Source: CAVXSP01 sp963724645 (GTDB taxonomy: Bacteria; Acidobacteriota; Vicinamibacteria; Vicinamibacterales; SCN-69-37). From it: DNA of 64,000 nucleotides. The notes beneath the pieces were generated by a model. The model made no database searches. It was given only the letters and a program-made list of their open reading frames with translations, and was not told the origin of the DNA. The stretch spans positions 124,001 to 188,000 of the forward strand of contig CAVRVJ010000001.1 in NCBI GenBank assembly GCA_963724645.1, written 5' to 3'. This document shows positions 27,242 through 36,015 of the stretch, one piece after another; position 1 is the first letter of the stretch; each line of letters starts with the position of its first letter. A program made the translations under genes and the position numbers.

Positions 27242-30064
27242 ATGAAATGGCGCATCGGACTTGTGGCGGCCATTGCCGCGGCGGCGCTCGGGTTGCCGCT
27301 CGCGGCGCGACAGTCGGGCGATCTTTTCAAGACAGTCGTGTACCGCGAGATCGGGCCGACGCGCCAGGGTGGGCGCTTCGTGGACTTCGCCGTCGTCGAG
27401 AGCGACTCACGCATCTTCTATGCCGCAACCGCGACGGGCGGGCTCTATAAGACCGAGAGCCACGGCATCAGCTTCGCCTCCGTGTTCGACAATCAGCCCG
27501 TCGCATCGCTCGGGGCCGTGGCCGTGTCCGCGTCGAACCCCGGCATCGTTTACGTCGGTACCGGGGAAGGCAACAATTCCCGCAGCAGCTACTGGGGAAA
27601 CGGCGTGTATGTCTCCCGCGACGCCGGACGGACATGGACCCATGCCGGCCTGACCGACTCGCATCACATCGGACGGATCTTGGTGCACCCGACGGATCCC
27701 AACACTGCGTATGTCGCAGCGCTGGGCCATCTGTATTCCGAGAATCAGGAGCGCGGTCTCTTCAAGACGACCGACGGCGGAAGAACATGGACGAAATCGC
27801 TGGCTTTGAAGTCCGAGGGCAAGGACGTGGGCGTAGTGGACGTCGCGATGGACCCGAAGAATCCGTCGACACTGTATGCCGCCGCGTACGAGAAGGTCCG
27901 ACGGCCGTGGACGTTTGGAGAAGGCGGCCCCGGCAGCGGACTCTACAAGAGCGTCGATGCCGGGAAGACATGGACCAGGCTGGCCGGCGGCCTGCCGGCT
28001 GGGGTCCTGGGTAGAATCGGCGTCGCTGTCTCCAGGCAGGATCCCAATACGGTGTACGCGATTGTCGAGAACGTGAATCAAACCGGCGTGGACCCGGACA
28101 CGCTCAGGAGAAAGCTGGCGGAAGGGTTCGGCTCCGAAGGCGGCGGGCAGGCGCAGCTGTATCGCTCTGATGATGCTGGAAGGACCTGGCGTCAGGTCGC
28201 GCCTGCACCAGGGGCGACTCCGCCAGCGGGGCGTACCGGCGGCGCAGGGAGCGGAGGGTTCGACGGCGGCAGTCCTGCGTATTACTACGGCCAGGTGCGT
28301 GTCGATCCGAACGACAAGGAGCATGTCTTCGTTCTCAGCGTGGGCGCCTCGCAGAGCCGGGACGGCGGCCGCACATGGTCGGGACTCGGTGCTGGCGGCG
28401 ACAACCACGCCCTCTGGATCGATCCGAAGGACAGCAAGCACATGCTGCTCGGCTACGACCATGGCATGAGCCTGACGTTCGACGGCGGACAGTCCTGGTC
28501 GCACGTCGACACGCTCCCGACGGCGCAGGCGTATGCGGTCGGCTTTGACATGGCGACGCCGTACAACGTCTACACAGGTCTTCAAGACAACGGCTCACAG
28601 CGGGGACCCAGCACACGCAAGAGCGGCGGGAGCATTCCTTTCGAGGATTGGTCGACGGTCGGCGGCGGCGACGGACAGTACAACGTCGTGGACTGGAAGG
28701 ACAGCCGCTATCTGTACAACGAGAGCCAGTTCGGCGCCATTGCGCGCACCGACCTGTGGACCGGTCAGACGAAGAACATCCAATATCGTCCGGCTGGCAG
28801 GGAGCCGCTTCGTTACAACTGGACGGCGCCGATTCTGGTCTCGCCGCATGATGCCGACACGGTGTACTTCGCCGCGAATGTCGTGCTGCGTTCGATCAAC
28901 CGGGGCGAAAGCTGGGAGGAGATCAGTCCCGATCTCAGCGTGAACGAAGCTGCCAAACGCGGAGGCGGCGGCAACATCACGTACGCGACGATCACGACAC
29001 TCGACGAGTCGCCGGTGGTGCCCGGCCTCTTGTGGGCCGGCACCGACGATGGGAACGTCCAGGTCACAAAAGACGGCGGAAAGAGCTGGACGAACGTCAG
29101 GGACAGGATTCCGGGACATCCAGGTTACTGGGTTAGCCGCGTTGAAGCGTCGCATCTCAGCGCGAGCACGGCGTACGCCACGATGACGGGCCTTCGGAAC
29201 GACGATTTCCGCCCTTTCATCTGGAGGACCACGGACTTCGGGCAGAGTTGGACCTCGATCGCCGGAAATCTTCCGGACGAAGCCATCAATGTCGTCCGCG
29301 AGGATCCTCGCAACCCGAGCTTGTTGTTTGCCGGCACGGATCTCAGCGTCCAGGTCTCACTTGATGCGGGCAAGTCCTGGTCGGCGCTCAAGGGAAGTGC
29401 GGCGCCTCCTGCTCCCGGGGGCGGCGCGCGCGGAGGACGTGGAGGCGCCGCGGCAACGGCCGGTTCTCGCGGCGTCCTGCCGGCCGTTCCGGTGCACGAC
29501 CTCAAGATTCATCCGCGCGATCGTGAGCTCATCGTCGGCACACACGGCCGCGGTATTTTCATCGCCGACATCTCGCCGTACGAGGAATTGACAGCCGCGG
29601 TGCTCGCTTCCGACACATACCTGTTCGAAATCTCGCCAGTGATTCAGTGGATGACCGTCGAGCGCGGCTCGCCGGCGTCAACGAATTTCGCCGGCATGAG
29701 CCGGCCGGCGGACATGGGGATCAGCTACTACCTGAAGACCGAGGCGTCCGGCGATGTGAAAGTGCGCGTCTACGATGGCGGTCGAGTCATCGCAGATCTC
29801 GACGGCCCCAAAACCCCGGGCGTCAACACAGTTCGATGGAACCTCCAGACGCGACGCGAGCGGATTCCTGGCGAACCGGGCGCCCCAGCCGGCCGGGGAG
29901 GACGCGGTGCTGGCGGATTGCCTGGCGCCGGCGCCGCCCAGGCCTGCGATCCCGGCTTCGTGTGCGCGCCTGCTCGACCGGCCGAGTACCGGGTCGAGTT
30001 GTCCGCGGGCGGCCGCGACTACGTCCGGCCGGCCAGAATCCTGCCCGATCCCGCAGTGCGTTAG
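27242..30064 (+). CDS. Secreted BNR-repeat / sortilin-like beta-propeller protein
   Basis: 940 residues with a signal peptide (KWRIGLVAAIAAAALGLPL). At least eight Asp-box/BNR repeats of the form S/T-x-D-x-G-x-T-W are visible, for instance SRDAGRTWTHAG, TTDGGRTWTKSL, SVDAGKTWTRLA, SDDAGRTWRQVA, TFDGGQSWSHVD, TKDGGKSWTNVR and SLDAGKSWSALK, arranged as two beta-propellers as in sortilin/VPS10-type proteins. Gly-Arg-rich linkers lie at ~350 and ~730 and ~880. The C-terminus is a beta sandwich (SYYLKTEASGDVKVRVYDGG). Such proteins are abundant in Acidobacteria, where they are periplasmic or outside the cell with unproven carbohydrate or protein binding roles. ATG 27242 is preceded by GGAGG. Convergent with purA, 13 bases apart. 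Confidence 0.85.
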   Translation: MKWRIGLVAAIAAAALGLPLAARQSGDLFKTVVYREIGPTRQGGRFVDFAVVESDSRIFYAATATGGLYKTESHGISFASVFDNQPVASLGAVAVSASNPGIVYVGTGEGNNSRSSYWGNGVYVSRDAGRTWTHAGLTDSHHIGRILVHPTDPNTAYVAALGHLYSENQERGLFKTTDGGRTWTKSLALKSEGKDVGVVDVAMDPKNPSTLYAAAYEKVRRPWTFGEGGPGSGLYKSVDAGKTWTRLAGGLPAGVLGRIGVAVSRQDPNTVYAIVENVNQTGVDPDTLRRKLAEGFGSEGGGQAQLYRSDDAGRTWRQVAPAPGATPPAGRTGGAGSGGFDGGSPAYYYGQVRVDPNDKEHVFVLSVGASQSRDGGRTWSGLGAGGDNHALWIDPKDSKHMLLGYDHGMSLTFDGGQSWSHVDTLPTAQAYAVGFDMATPYNVYTGLQDNGSQRGPSTRKSGGSIPFEDWSTVGGGDGQYNVVDWKDSRYLYNESQFGAIARTDLWTGQTKNIQYRPAGREPLRYNWTAPILVSPHDADTVYFAANVVLRSINRGESWEEISPDLSVNEAAKRGGGGNITYATITTLDESPVVPGLLWAGTDDGNVQVTKDGGKSWTNVRDRIPGHPGYWVSRVEASHLSASTAYATMTGLRNDDFRPFIWRTTDFGQSWTSIAGNLPDEAINVVREDPRNPSLLFAGTDLSVQVSLDAGKSWSALKGSAAPPAPGGGARGGRGGAAATAGSRGVLPAVPVHDLKIHPRDRELIVGTHGRGIFIADISPYEELTAAVLASDTYLFEISPVIQWMTVERGSPASTNFAGMSRPADMGISYYLKTEASGDVKVRVYDGGRVIADLDGPKTPGVNTVRWNLQTRRERIPGEPGAPAGRGGRGAGGLPGAGAAQACDPGFVCAPARPAEYRVELSAGGRDYVRPARILPDPAVR

Positions 30065-30077
30065 CAGCGGCGCGGCG

Positions 30078-31376
30078 TCAAGCGAACCAGGCGGCCGCGA
30101 CCGAATCACTTCTGACGATGGTGTGGTCGCGCTCGGAGCCGGTCGAAATGATCGCCGCCGGAACACCGCTCACTTCTTCAAGTCTGCCGATATAGCGCCG
30201 GGCTTCTGGCGGAAGGTCCGCGAAGTTCTTCGCGCCGAGGGTCGGCTGCGCCCATCCTGGCACCGCTTCATAGACAGGCTCGCACAACGCCAGTAGGGCA
30301 ATATCGCTGGGCATCTCGAGGAGCACTTCGCCACGGTAACGATAGGACGTGCAGATCTGCACCTGGTCGAGGCCATCGAGCACGTCGAGCTTGGTGAGCG
30401 CCAGCGCGTCGAGACCGTTGACGCGCGCGGCATAGCGCACCGCGACGGCGTCGAACCAGCCGCAACGGCGTGGCCGGCCGGTGGACGCGCCGTACTCCTG
30501 CCCCGTTTCGCGCAGCCGCTCCCCCAGCGTCCCCGTCAGCTCGGTCGGCAACGGGCCCTCGCCGACGCGCGTCGTGTACGCCTTGGCGACGCCGAGGACC
30601 GCGTTCACGCTGCGCGGGCCAAGCCCAAGCCCTGTGCACGCGCCGCCGGCCGTCGAATTGGAGGAAGTCACGAATGGATACGTCCCGTGGTCGATATCGA
30701 GGAGCGTGCCCTGCGCGCCTTCGAACATCACGCGGCGCCCCTCGCGAATTGCGCGATCGAGGTACAGCGACGCGTCGGCGACGAGCGGTTGCAGTCTCGG
30801 CCACGCGCGCCGCAAATCGCCAAGCACGTCGGTCCACTTCACATCGCCGCCGCCGACCAGCCGGTTACGCGCCTCGACGTTCTCGCGGATGGCGTTGGCG
30901 AGCGGTCCGGCATCCGAGACGTCCGCCAGATCGCCCACGCGCACGCCGCGCCTGCCGATCTTGTCTTCGTATGCCGGGCCAATGCCACGCGAGGTCGTAC
31001 CGATCTTCCGCTCTCCCCGCCGCGCCTCGGCGAGCACGTCGAGCTCGCGATGGTACGGGAGGATCAAGTGGGCCTTGTCACTGACGAGCAGCCGCCCGGA
31101 GACGTCCACGCCCAGCGTCATCAGCTGATCGATCTCTTCGAACAGCGCATGCGGATCGACGACGACCCCGTTGCCGATGACGCAGATGACGCCGGGATGA
31201 AGAATTCCCGATGGAATCAGGTGGAGGACGAACTTCTGCCCGCCGACGTAGACCGTGTGTCCGGCGTTGTGGCCGCCTTGATATCGCGCGACCACGCTAA
31301 AATGCGGCGTCAGCAGGTCCACGATTTTGCCCTTGCCTTCATCGCCCCACTGAGCCCCGAGCACACAGAGATTCAT
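30078..31376 (-). CDS. purA: Adenylosuccinate synthetase
   Basis: 432 residues, the normal length. It joins IMP and aspartate using GTP in AMP synthesis. The P-loop-like GDEGKGK at residue 12 with the catalytic Asp and His (QGGHNAGHTVYVGGQKFVLH), the switch region GIGPAYEDKIGRRGVRVGDL and the GTP-binding tail STGSERDHTI are all present. The start codon at 31376 gives the standard N-terminus MNLCVLGAQWGDEGKGKIVD. Cytosolic. Single gene. Confidence 0.96.
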   Translation of the reverse strand: MNLCVLGAQWGDEGKGKIVDLLTPHFSVVARYQGGHNAGHTVYVGGQKFVLHLIPSGILHPGVICVIGNGVVVDPHALFEEIDQLMTLGVDVSGRLLVSDKAHLILPYHRELDVLAEARRGERKIGTTSRGIGPAYEDKIGRRGVRVGDLADVSDAGPLANAIRENVEARNRLVGGGDVKWTDVLGDLRRAWPRLQPLVADASLYLDRAIREGRRVMFEGAQGTLLDIDHGTYPFVTSSNSTAGGACTGLGLGPRSVNAVLGVAKAYTTRVGEGPLPTELTGTLGERLRETGQEYGASTGRPRRCGWFDAVAVRYAARVNGLDALALTKLDVLDGLDQVQICTSYRYRGEVLLEMPSDIALLALCEPVYEAVPGWAQPTLGAKNFADLPPEARRYIGRLEEVSGVPAAIISTGSERDHTIVRSDSVAAAWFA

Positions 31377-31803
31377 GCGGCCTGATCATACATCGGCCGC
31401 GAACGGCCTTCGCGGGCGGTCAACGCTCGCGCGCGCTGCGGTGCGCCGCGTCGATCCTCAACATGCGGACGCGCCGCCGATCGACGCCGTGCGCGCGCGC
31501 GGCCGCGTGCGATCGTCGGCGACACTGACGCTCCAGGACGTCCGCCAGCGCGTCCGGGCCGCGCATAGTGCCTCGTGCGGCCGATCGCCCGTCGTTGGCG
31601 CGAATCGAATCACCGCCCGCGGCAGGCGACCGCGAAAAAATTCGGCGCGCCGGTGGAATCGAACTCCGATAAGCTGTCAATCATTGACACGGAGCGGTGC
31701 GCGTCTTTAGAGTGACGAGTCCCGGCATGGACGACCACCACACTCGATTGGCGCGCTGGCCTTCCACCAGAACTCCCATGCCCTGTTTGCCGGAGCACGT
31801 GCT
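31377..31803. other. 427-base intergenic region between purA and AAA ATPase gene
   Basis: No gene supported. It holds the purA promoter on one side and that of the ATPase gene on the other. The part before 31600 is very GC-rich; after 31620 there is an A run and the dyad listed at 31675. A protein-like reading in the ATPase frame extends back to 31711 (SIGALAFHQNSHALFAGARA) without a start codon. Confidence 0.5.
31675..31711 (+). promoter_or_regulatory. Possible promoter with overlapping dyad TGTCAAT-C-ATTGACA
   Basis: A perfect 7-base inverted repeat around one base (31675-31689) contains a consensus -35 box TTGACA at 31684-31689, and a weak -10-like TTTAGA follows 16 bases later at 31706-31711. 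It lies about 90 bases before the ATPase gene start. A dyad over the -35 box is where a repressor would act. Sequence-only evidence. Confidence 0.4.
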
Positions 31804-32940
31804 GTGATCGTCCCGCGCCCGGCGCTGGAGCGGCGCGTGGCCGCGTCACTGGAGGCCTCGCGCATCCCGGTGATGCTGGGCGGCTGCGGCAGCGGCCGCA
31901 CGTCCCTGCTGATTCGCCTCGCCGAGACGCTTGGATCGGACCGCTGCCAGTACGTGGACGTGTCGGCGGCCGCGACCACTCCCGAGCAATGCCTCCAGGC
32001 CGTCGTCGGTGTCTTTCGCTTGAAGCTCCGGAGCGGGCGGCCGCCGTCGCCGCCCAGTTCTCCGCGCGCCGCGTTCGACGCGCTCCTCGCGTTCTTCGAC
32101 GACGCTGTCGCCACCAATGGCGGCCCCGTGACGTTTCTCCTGGACGAAGTCCTCGACTTTCGGACGTTTGAGAGTTTTCCCGGTCTGCGGCACGTGCAGC
32201 GCGAGGTCGTGGCGCGACTGGCCGCCAGTCCGAACCGCTTCGTGCTCGCGTCCCGCTTCACGACGCGTACCCATCGCTTGCTTCGCGACGCACCGGCGCG
32301 CTTCGAAGTCGTGCACGTACCGCCGCTCGAAGCCTCCGAGGTTGCCTCGCTGGCGCTGCTTTTCGAAGGCGCCCGCGCCGAATGGACCCGCGCCGTGGCG
32401 CCGCTCGTCGCGGCGCTCGTCGGCGGCCGCGCGGCGTACGCACACATCCTTCTGGCGGCTTTGACGCAGATGGGCCAGGCGAGCGATCCTGTCGCCGCGC
32501 TCGCCGCGCTGTTCGCCCCGGACGGCCGGCTGACAGCGTTCTGCCGGGCGTGCTACGAATTCCGGCTCCACCGGGCGCGCGGCTACGGCGCGCTGAAAGC
32601 CATCCTCGGCGTCCTGGCCGATGCCGAGCCACTCAACCTCACCGAGATCTCCCAGCGGCTGCGCCGCACACCCGGGTCCACGAAGGACTACCTGTCCTGG
32701 CTGGAAGACGTCGACCTCGTCACCGTGCAACGCAAGCGCTACGCGTTCGACGACCCCCTGCTGCGCGTGTACGTGCGCCTCTACGGCCGTCCGGTGCCGC
32801 CGACTGACGATGAGCTCGTGCGGGAGATCCACGCGTACGCCCACACACGGCTGCCCCGCCTGCCGGAACCCGTGGCGTCGCCGATCATGGCCACGGCAGC
32901 CTCAGATGCCCGGCAACCGGGAATTATTGAGATCGACTGA
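31804..32940 (+). CDS. AAA-type ATPase with C-terminal winged helix (archaeal-ATPase-like)
   Basis: 378 residues. Walker A is VMLGGCGSGRTSLLIRL near residue 22 and Walker B is PVTFLLDEVLDFRTFESF near 110; a sensor-like LASRFTTRTHRLLRDAP follows. The C-terminal part (~265-330) looks like a winged helix (ILGVLADAEPLNLTEISQRL and TPGSTKDYLSWLEDVDLVTV) followed by DDPLLRVYVRLYGRP, the layout of MNS/STAND ATPases of the archaeal ATPase type. Client unknown. The only usable start in frame is GTG 31804; protein-like sequence extends a little upstream without a start codon, so the N-terminus may be incomplete. Its last 17 bases overlap the convergent rnc gene. Confidence 0.75.
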   Translation: MIVPRPALERRVAASLEASRIPVMLGGCGSGRTSLLIRLAETLGSDRCQYVDVSAAATTPEQCLQAVVGVFRLKLRSGRPPSPPSSPRAAFDALLAFFDDAVATNGGPVTFLLDEVLDFRTFESFPGLRHVQREVVARLAASPNRFVLASRFTTRTHRLLRDAPARFEVVHVPPLEASEVASLALLFEGARAEWTRAVAPLVAALVGGRAAYAHILLAALTQMGQASDPVAALAALFAPDGRLTAFCRACYEFRLHRARGYGALKAILGVLADAEPLNLTEISQRLRRTPGSTKDYLSWLEDVDLVTVQRKRYAFDDPLLRVYVRLYGRPVPPTDDELVREIHAYAHTRLPRLPEPVASPIMATAASDARQPGIIEID

Positions 32941-33886
32941 TTCCTAATCTTTCCAGCGCGGCCTTCGCCGCTTGCTGCTCGGCTTCCTTCTTCGAGCGGC
33001 CCGTGGCACGGCCCGCGGGGCGGCCGTCGACGAGCACTTCGACGTCGAATCGCTTGCGGTGATCGGGGCCCTCGGCCGAAGCGAGCCGGTAATTCGGCAA
33101 TCCCAGCCCATCCGCCTGCAGCCGCTCCTGCAGCGCCGACTTCCAGTCCTCGGTGAACGACGCCTCGGCCGCCTGGTCGCCCGCGCCGGTCAGCAGCGGA
33201 CCGAACACCGACACGATGAACTCGCGGGCGGCGTCGATGCCGCCGTCCAGGTAGATGGCAGCGATGACCGCCTCGAAACTGTCGGCGAGGATGGCGTGTT
33301 TCCGGCGGCCGCCGGTCTTCTCCTCGCCGCGGCCGAGCAGCACGAAGCGGCCGAGGTCGATCTTCTCGGCGAGCCGGGTCAACGACACCGCCGAGACGAT
33401 CGACGCTTTCACCTTCGATTTGTAACCTTCGCTGTGCGTCGGGTAGCGCTGAAAGAGCATGTCGGCGATCACAAATCCCAGGACCGCGTCGCCGAGGAAC
33501 TCGAGGGACTCGTTGTCGATGACGCCGCCGGAGGCGTCCTCGTGGGCGCGCGACCGATGCGTCAGGGCATGCTCGAGCAGGCCGATGTCGCGAAACCAGT
33601 ACCCGAGCTGATCCTCGAGCGGTCCCACGGTGTCGGTCAACCGCCGCATTTCCGTGGCCGCGGCCTCGTCCAAATGGCTGGCGAGCAGATCGCGGGCCGT
33701 GCCAGCCGCGGCGGCGGGCACGCTCACGCGAAATTCCGTCTGGCCGAACCGCACGGGGAACAGCGCCTGGGACAGGGCGGATGACACGCTCGCCTCGATG
33801 CCGTGCGCGTCGAGCAACCCGCGCACGACCTCCGTCTCAATCGACGAGTGGCTCCGGAAGATTTCGACCGGCCGCGAATCAGGCAT
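32924..33886 (-). CDS. rnc: Ribonuclease III with N-terminal DUF2007-like domain
   Basis: 320 residues, about 90 longer than usual. Residues ~88-235 are the RNase III catalytic domain with the signature NESLEFLGDAVLG at 125-137 and the second acidic site DSFEAVIAAIYLDGG; residues ~245-315 are the dsRNA-binding domain ending SKKEAEQQAAKAALERLG. It cuts double-stranded RNA in rRNA maturation and mRNA turnover. The extra N-terminus, PVEIFRSHSSIETEVVRGLL with HGIEASVSS and then VRFGQTEFRVSVPAA, resembles DUF2007, a small ACT-like domain. The start at 33886 overlaps the last eight bases of the phosphatase gene, so the two are translationally coupled. Confidence 0.9.
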   Translation of the reverse strand: MPDSRPVEIFRSHSSIETEVVRGLLDAHGIEASVSSALSQALFPVRFGQTEFRVSVPAAAAGTARDLLASHLDEAAATEMRRLTDTVGPLEDQLGYWFRDIGLLEHALTHRSRAHEDASGGVIDNESLEFLGDAVLGFVIADMLFQRYPTHSEGYKSKVKASIVSAVSLTRLAEKIDLGRFVLLGRGEEKTGGRRKHAILADSFEAVIAAIYLDGGIDAAREFIVSVFGPLLTGAGDQAAEASFTEDWKSALQERLQADGLGLPNYRLASAEGPDHRKRFDVEVLVDGRPAGRATGRSKKEAEQQAAKAALERLGISRSQ

Positions 33887-35939
33887 CGTGGATCTTGATC
33901 ACAACCATGGTCATGTCGTCGTGCGGCTCGGCGCCGCCGACGAACGTATTGACTTCGCGGACGACCCGCTCGCGGATCGCCGCGGCGTCGTGACGGGGGC
34001 CGCTGCTCAGGATACGCCCGAGCGCGGCATCCCCGAACAGGTCTCCCTCCACATTCATCGCCTCGGTGATGCCGTCGGTGTACAGCACGATCACGTCCCC
34101 GGGAAGCAACGGGCGCGCCTGCTCTTCGAGGAGACTCTCGAATCGCTCGGTCGCGCCCGGCAGCCGCAATCCCAACACCATCCCGTCCGGCACGAGTACA
34201 TCGCTCCGGCCGCCGGAGACCACAATCAGCGGCGTATGCCCGGCGCGCACGTAGGTCAGGGTCATCAGGTCGAGGTCGATCACCGCGTAGGTGGCCGTGA
34301 TGAAGCTGCGGTTGTCGAGGTGCTCGGCGAGCAGATGGTTCACGGTCATCAACAGACGCCGGGGCGATCGCTCCGTGTGGCTGAGCGCGAGCATCAGCCC
34401 CTTCAGCTCGGCCATGTAGAGCGCCGCCGACGTCCCTTTGCCCGAGACGTCGGCGATCAGCACCCCCAGCTGGCGCGGGCCGAGCTCGAAGAAGTCATAG
34501 TAGTCGCCGCCCACCTCGCGCGCAGGCTCGCACAGGTCCGCGATGCTGAGGCCCTCCATCTGCGGCGGCCGCACGGGCAGCAGCGACTTCTGGATCTCCC
34601 GCGCGATTCGCAGCTCGTCGTCGAGCCGCTGCTTCTCGCGCTGGACGTGCAGCAGATGTTCGATGCTGCCGCTCATCCGGTTGAACGAGTCCGCCAGGTC
34701 GCCGAGCTGATCCTGCGAATCGACCCGGATCCGGTGCGTGAAGTCTCCTTCCCGGACGCGCTCCGTGCCGACGAACAGCTCGTGAACGGCGTAGGTGATC
34801 GACCGCGCGAGGGCCGCGCCCATCACGAGCGCCGCGCCTTGGATGATTGCGAACAACCCGGCCAGCACGATGAGAAAGAGCAGCAGGCCGCGGTTGATGT
34901 TCGAGCCGAGCTGGGCGGACTGGACTGCGGCAATGCGCTGGGTGAGCTCGGCGATCGGCGCCCCAAGAAGGATCGCCGTCTGCTCTGGCTGGCCCGTCCG
35001 CCACGAGCTCACATCCATGAACGCCAGGGTCTTCTGAAAGGGCGCCCCGCCGGCCGGCGCCGCCGGCGCCGAACCGGCCGAAGCGTTGCTGATGGCTTCG
35101 ATGCGCGCGCCGGTTCGCTCTGCGATCCGCGACGACACGCCGGCATCCGCGGGCAGGTCCACGATGACCATCCGACGGCCGTCGCTTGTCGGCACGGCCG
35201 ATCGAATCACCAGCCGCGGCTCCCCGGGGGCGTCGACGGTGCCGTCGGCGATCGCCCCGCTGAACCCGTGCGCGGCAACCACCCACGCGGGCACGTCCGG
35301 TGGTGGATTGGCATGGTGCCAGGGCCCTGCGGTCAGGATCCGGTCGTCGGCGCCGCGCACCACGACGATCGCGAAAGACAGATTCGGGTAACGAGGCGAC
35401 CAATTGGCGTACTTGGTGGCCGCGACGCTCTGGGCAATGGCCGGGTTGCGCCCGATCTCCGCCGCGGAGGTTTCCGCGATGGTGTGGACCTCATCGATGA
35501 TGTCGTTGAGACCCTGTCGAAACAGGTACGCCGCCAGGTTGTCGTACAGGATGACGCCGCCCGCGAGCGCAAACGCGATGACGAGCACGATCGGCACGAC
35601 GCTGAGAAACAGGTAGGACAGAAGCAGTTTGCGGCGAACGCGCCATAGCAACCGGCCCCGATTCCTCGTGATCACCAGGAGACTGACCCAGCCCGCCGAG
35701 AGGATGAGCGCGAGCGCGATTGCTTTGCGAACAAGTTGCACCGCGTCCGGCAGCACGACGGTCTGCTGCGCGACCCACACCGCCAGGAGCAGGCCGGCGG
35801 AGATCAGGAGGCAGCGGACGGGCAGGGTCCGAATCAAGGGATCGGGCGGTGGGGAAATCTGCTGGGCCGCTGGCAGGGCATCGGCGGACGCCGTGGCAGG
35901 GCGTGCCCGCGTTCGGATCCAGCGTCGCCACGGTGTCAC
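33879..35939 (-). CDS. RsbU/SpoIIE-type PP2C phosphatase with membrane sensor region and HAMP domain
   Basis: About 686 residues using GTG 35939 (a longer frame to 36017 runs into the promoter of the next gene). Two or three N-terminal membrane helices (LISAGLLLAVWVAQQTVV, IALALILSAGWVSLLVI, YLFLSVVPIVLVIAFALAGG) frame a ~210-residue extracytoplasmic sensor; a further helix (LLLFLIVLAGLFAIIQGAAL) leads into a HAMP domain (VREGDFTHRIRVDSQDQLGD) and a helix linker. The C-terminal phosphatase shows GGDYYDFFEL, LIADVSGKGTSAALYMAE, YVRAGHTPLIVVSGG, YTDGITEAMN and HDDMTMVVIK, with the metal-binding Asp residues. By family it dephosphorylates an anti-sigma-factor antagonist in a partner-switch pathway; no partner gene lies nearby. 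Confidence 0.85.
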   Translation of the reverse strand: MTPWRRWIRTRARPATASADALPAAQQISPPPDPLIRTLPVRCLLISAGLLLAVWVAQQTVVLPDAVQLVRKAIALALILSAGWVSLLVITRNRGRLLWRVRRKLLLSYLFLSVVPIVLVIAFALAGGVILYDNLAAYLFRQGLNDIIDEVHTIAETSAAEIGRNPAIAQSVAATKYANWSPRYPNLSFAIVVVRGADDRILTAGPWHHANPPPDVPAWVVAAHGFSGAIADGTVDAPGEPRLVIRSAVPTSDGRRMVIVDLPADAGVSSRIAERTGARIEAISNASAGSAPAAPAGGAPFQKTLAFMDVSSWRTGQPEQTAILLGAPIAELTQRIAAVQSAQLGSNINRGLLLFLIVLAGLFAIIQGAALVMGAALARSITYAVHELFVGTERVREGDFTHRIRVDSQDQLGDLADSFNRMSGSIEHLLHVQREKQRLDDELRIAREIQKSLLPVRPPQMEGLSIADLCEPAREVGGDYYDFFELGPRQLGVLIADVSGKGTSAALYMAELKGLMLALSHTERSPRRLLMTVNHLLAEHLDNRSFITATYAVIDLDLMTLTYVRAGHTPLIVVSGGRSDVLVPDGMVLGLRLPGATERFESLLEEQARPLLPGDVIVLYTDGITEAMNVEGDLFGDAALGRILSSGPRHDAAAIRERVVREVNTFVGGAEPHDDMTMVVIKIHDA

Positions 35940-36015
35940 GGGGACCTGAAAATTGAAAAGCGCATCATAACAGACTATCGTGGGAATCACCGTTCCCGGC
36001 GTCTGCGCACATCGC

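Noticed and set aside
31640..31720. tRNA-like GGTGGAATCGAACTCC string
   Set aside because: No complete T arm, anticodon arm or acceptor stem could be folded around it.
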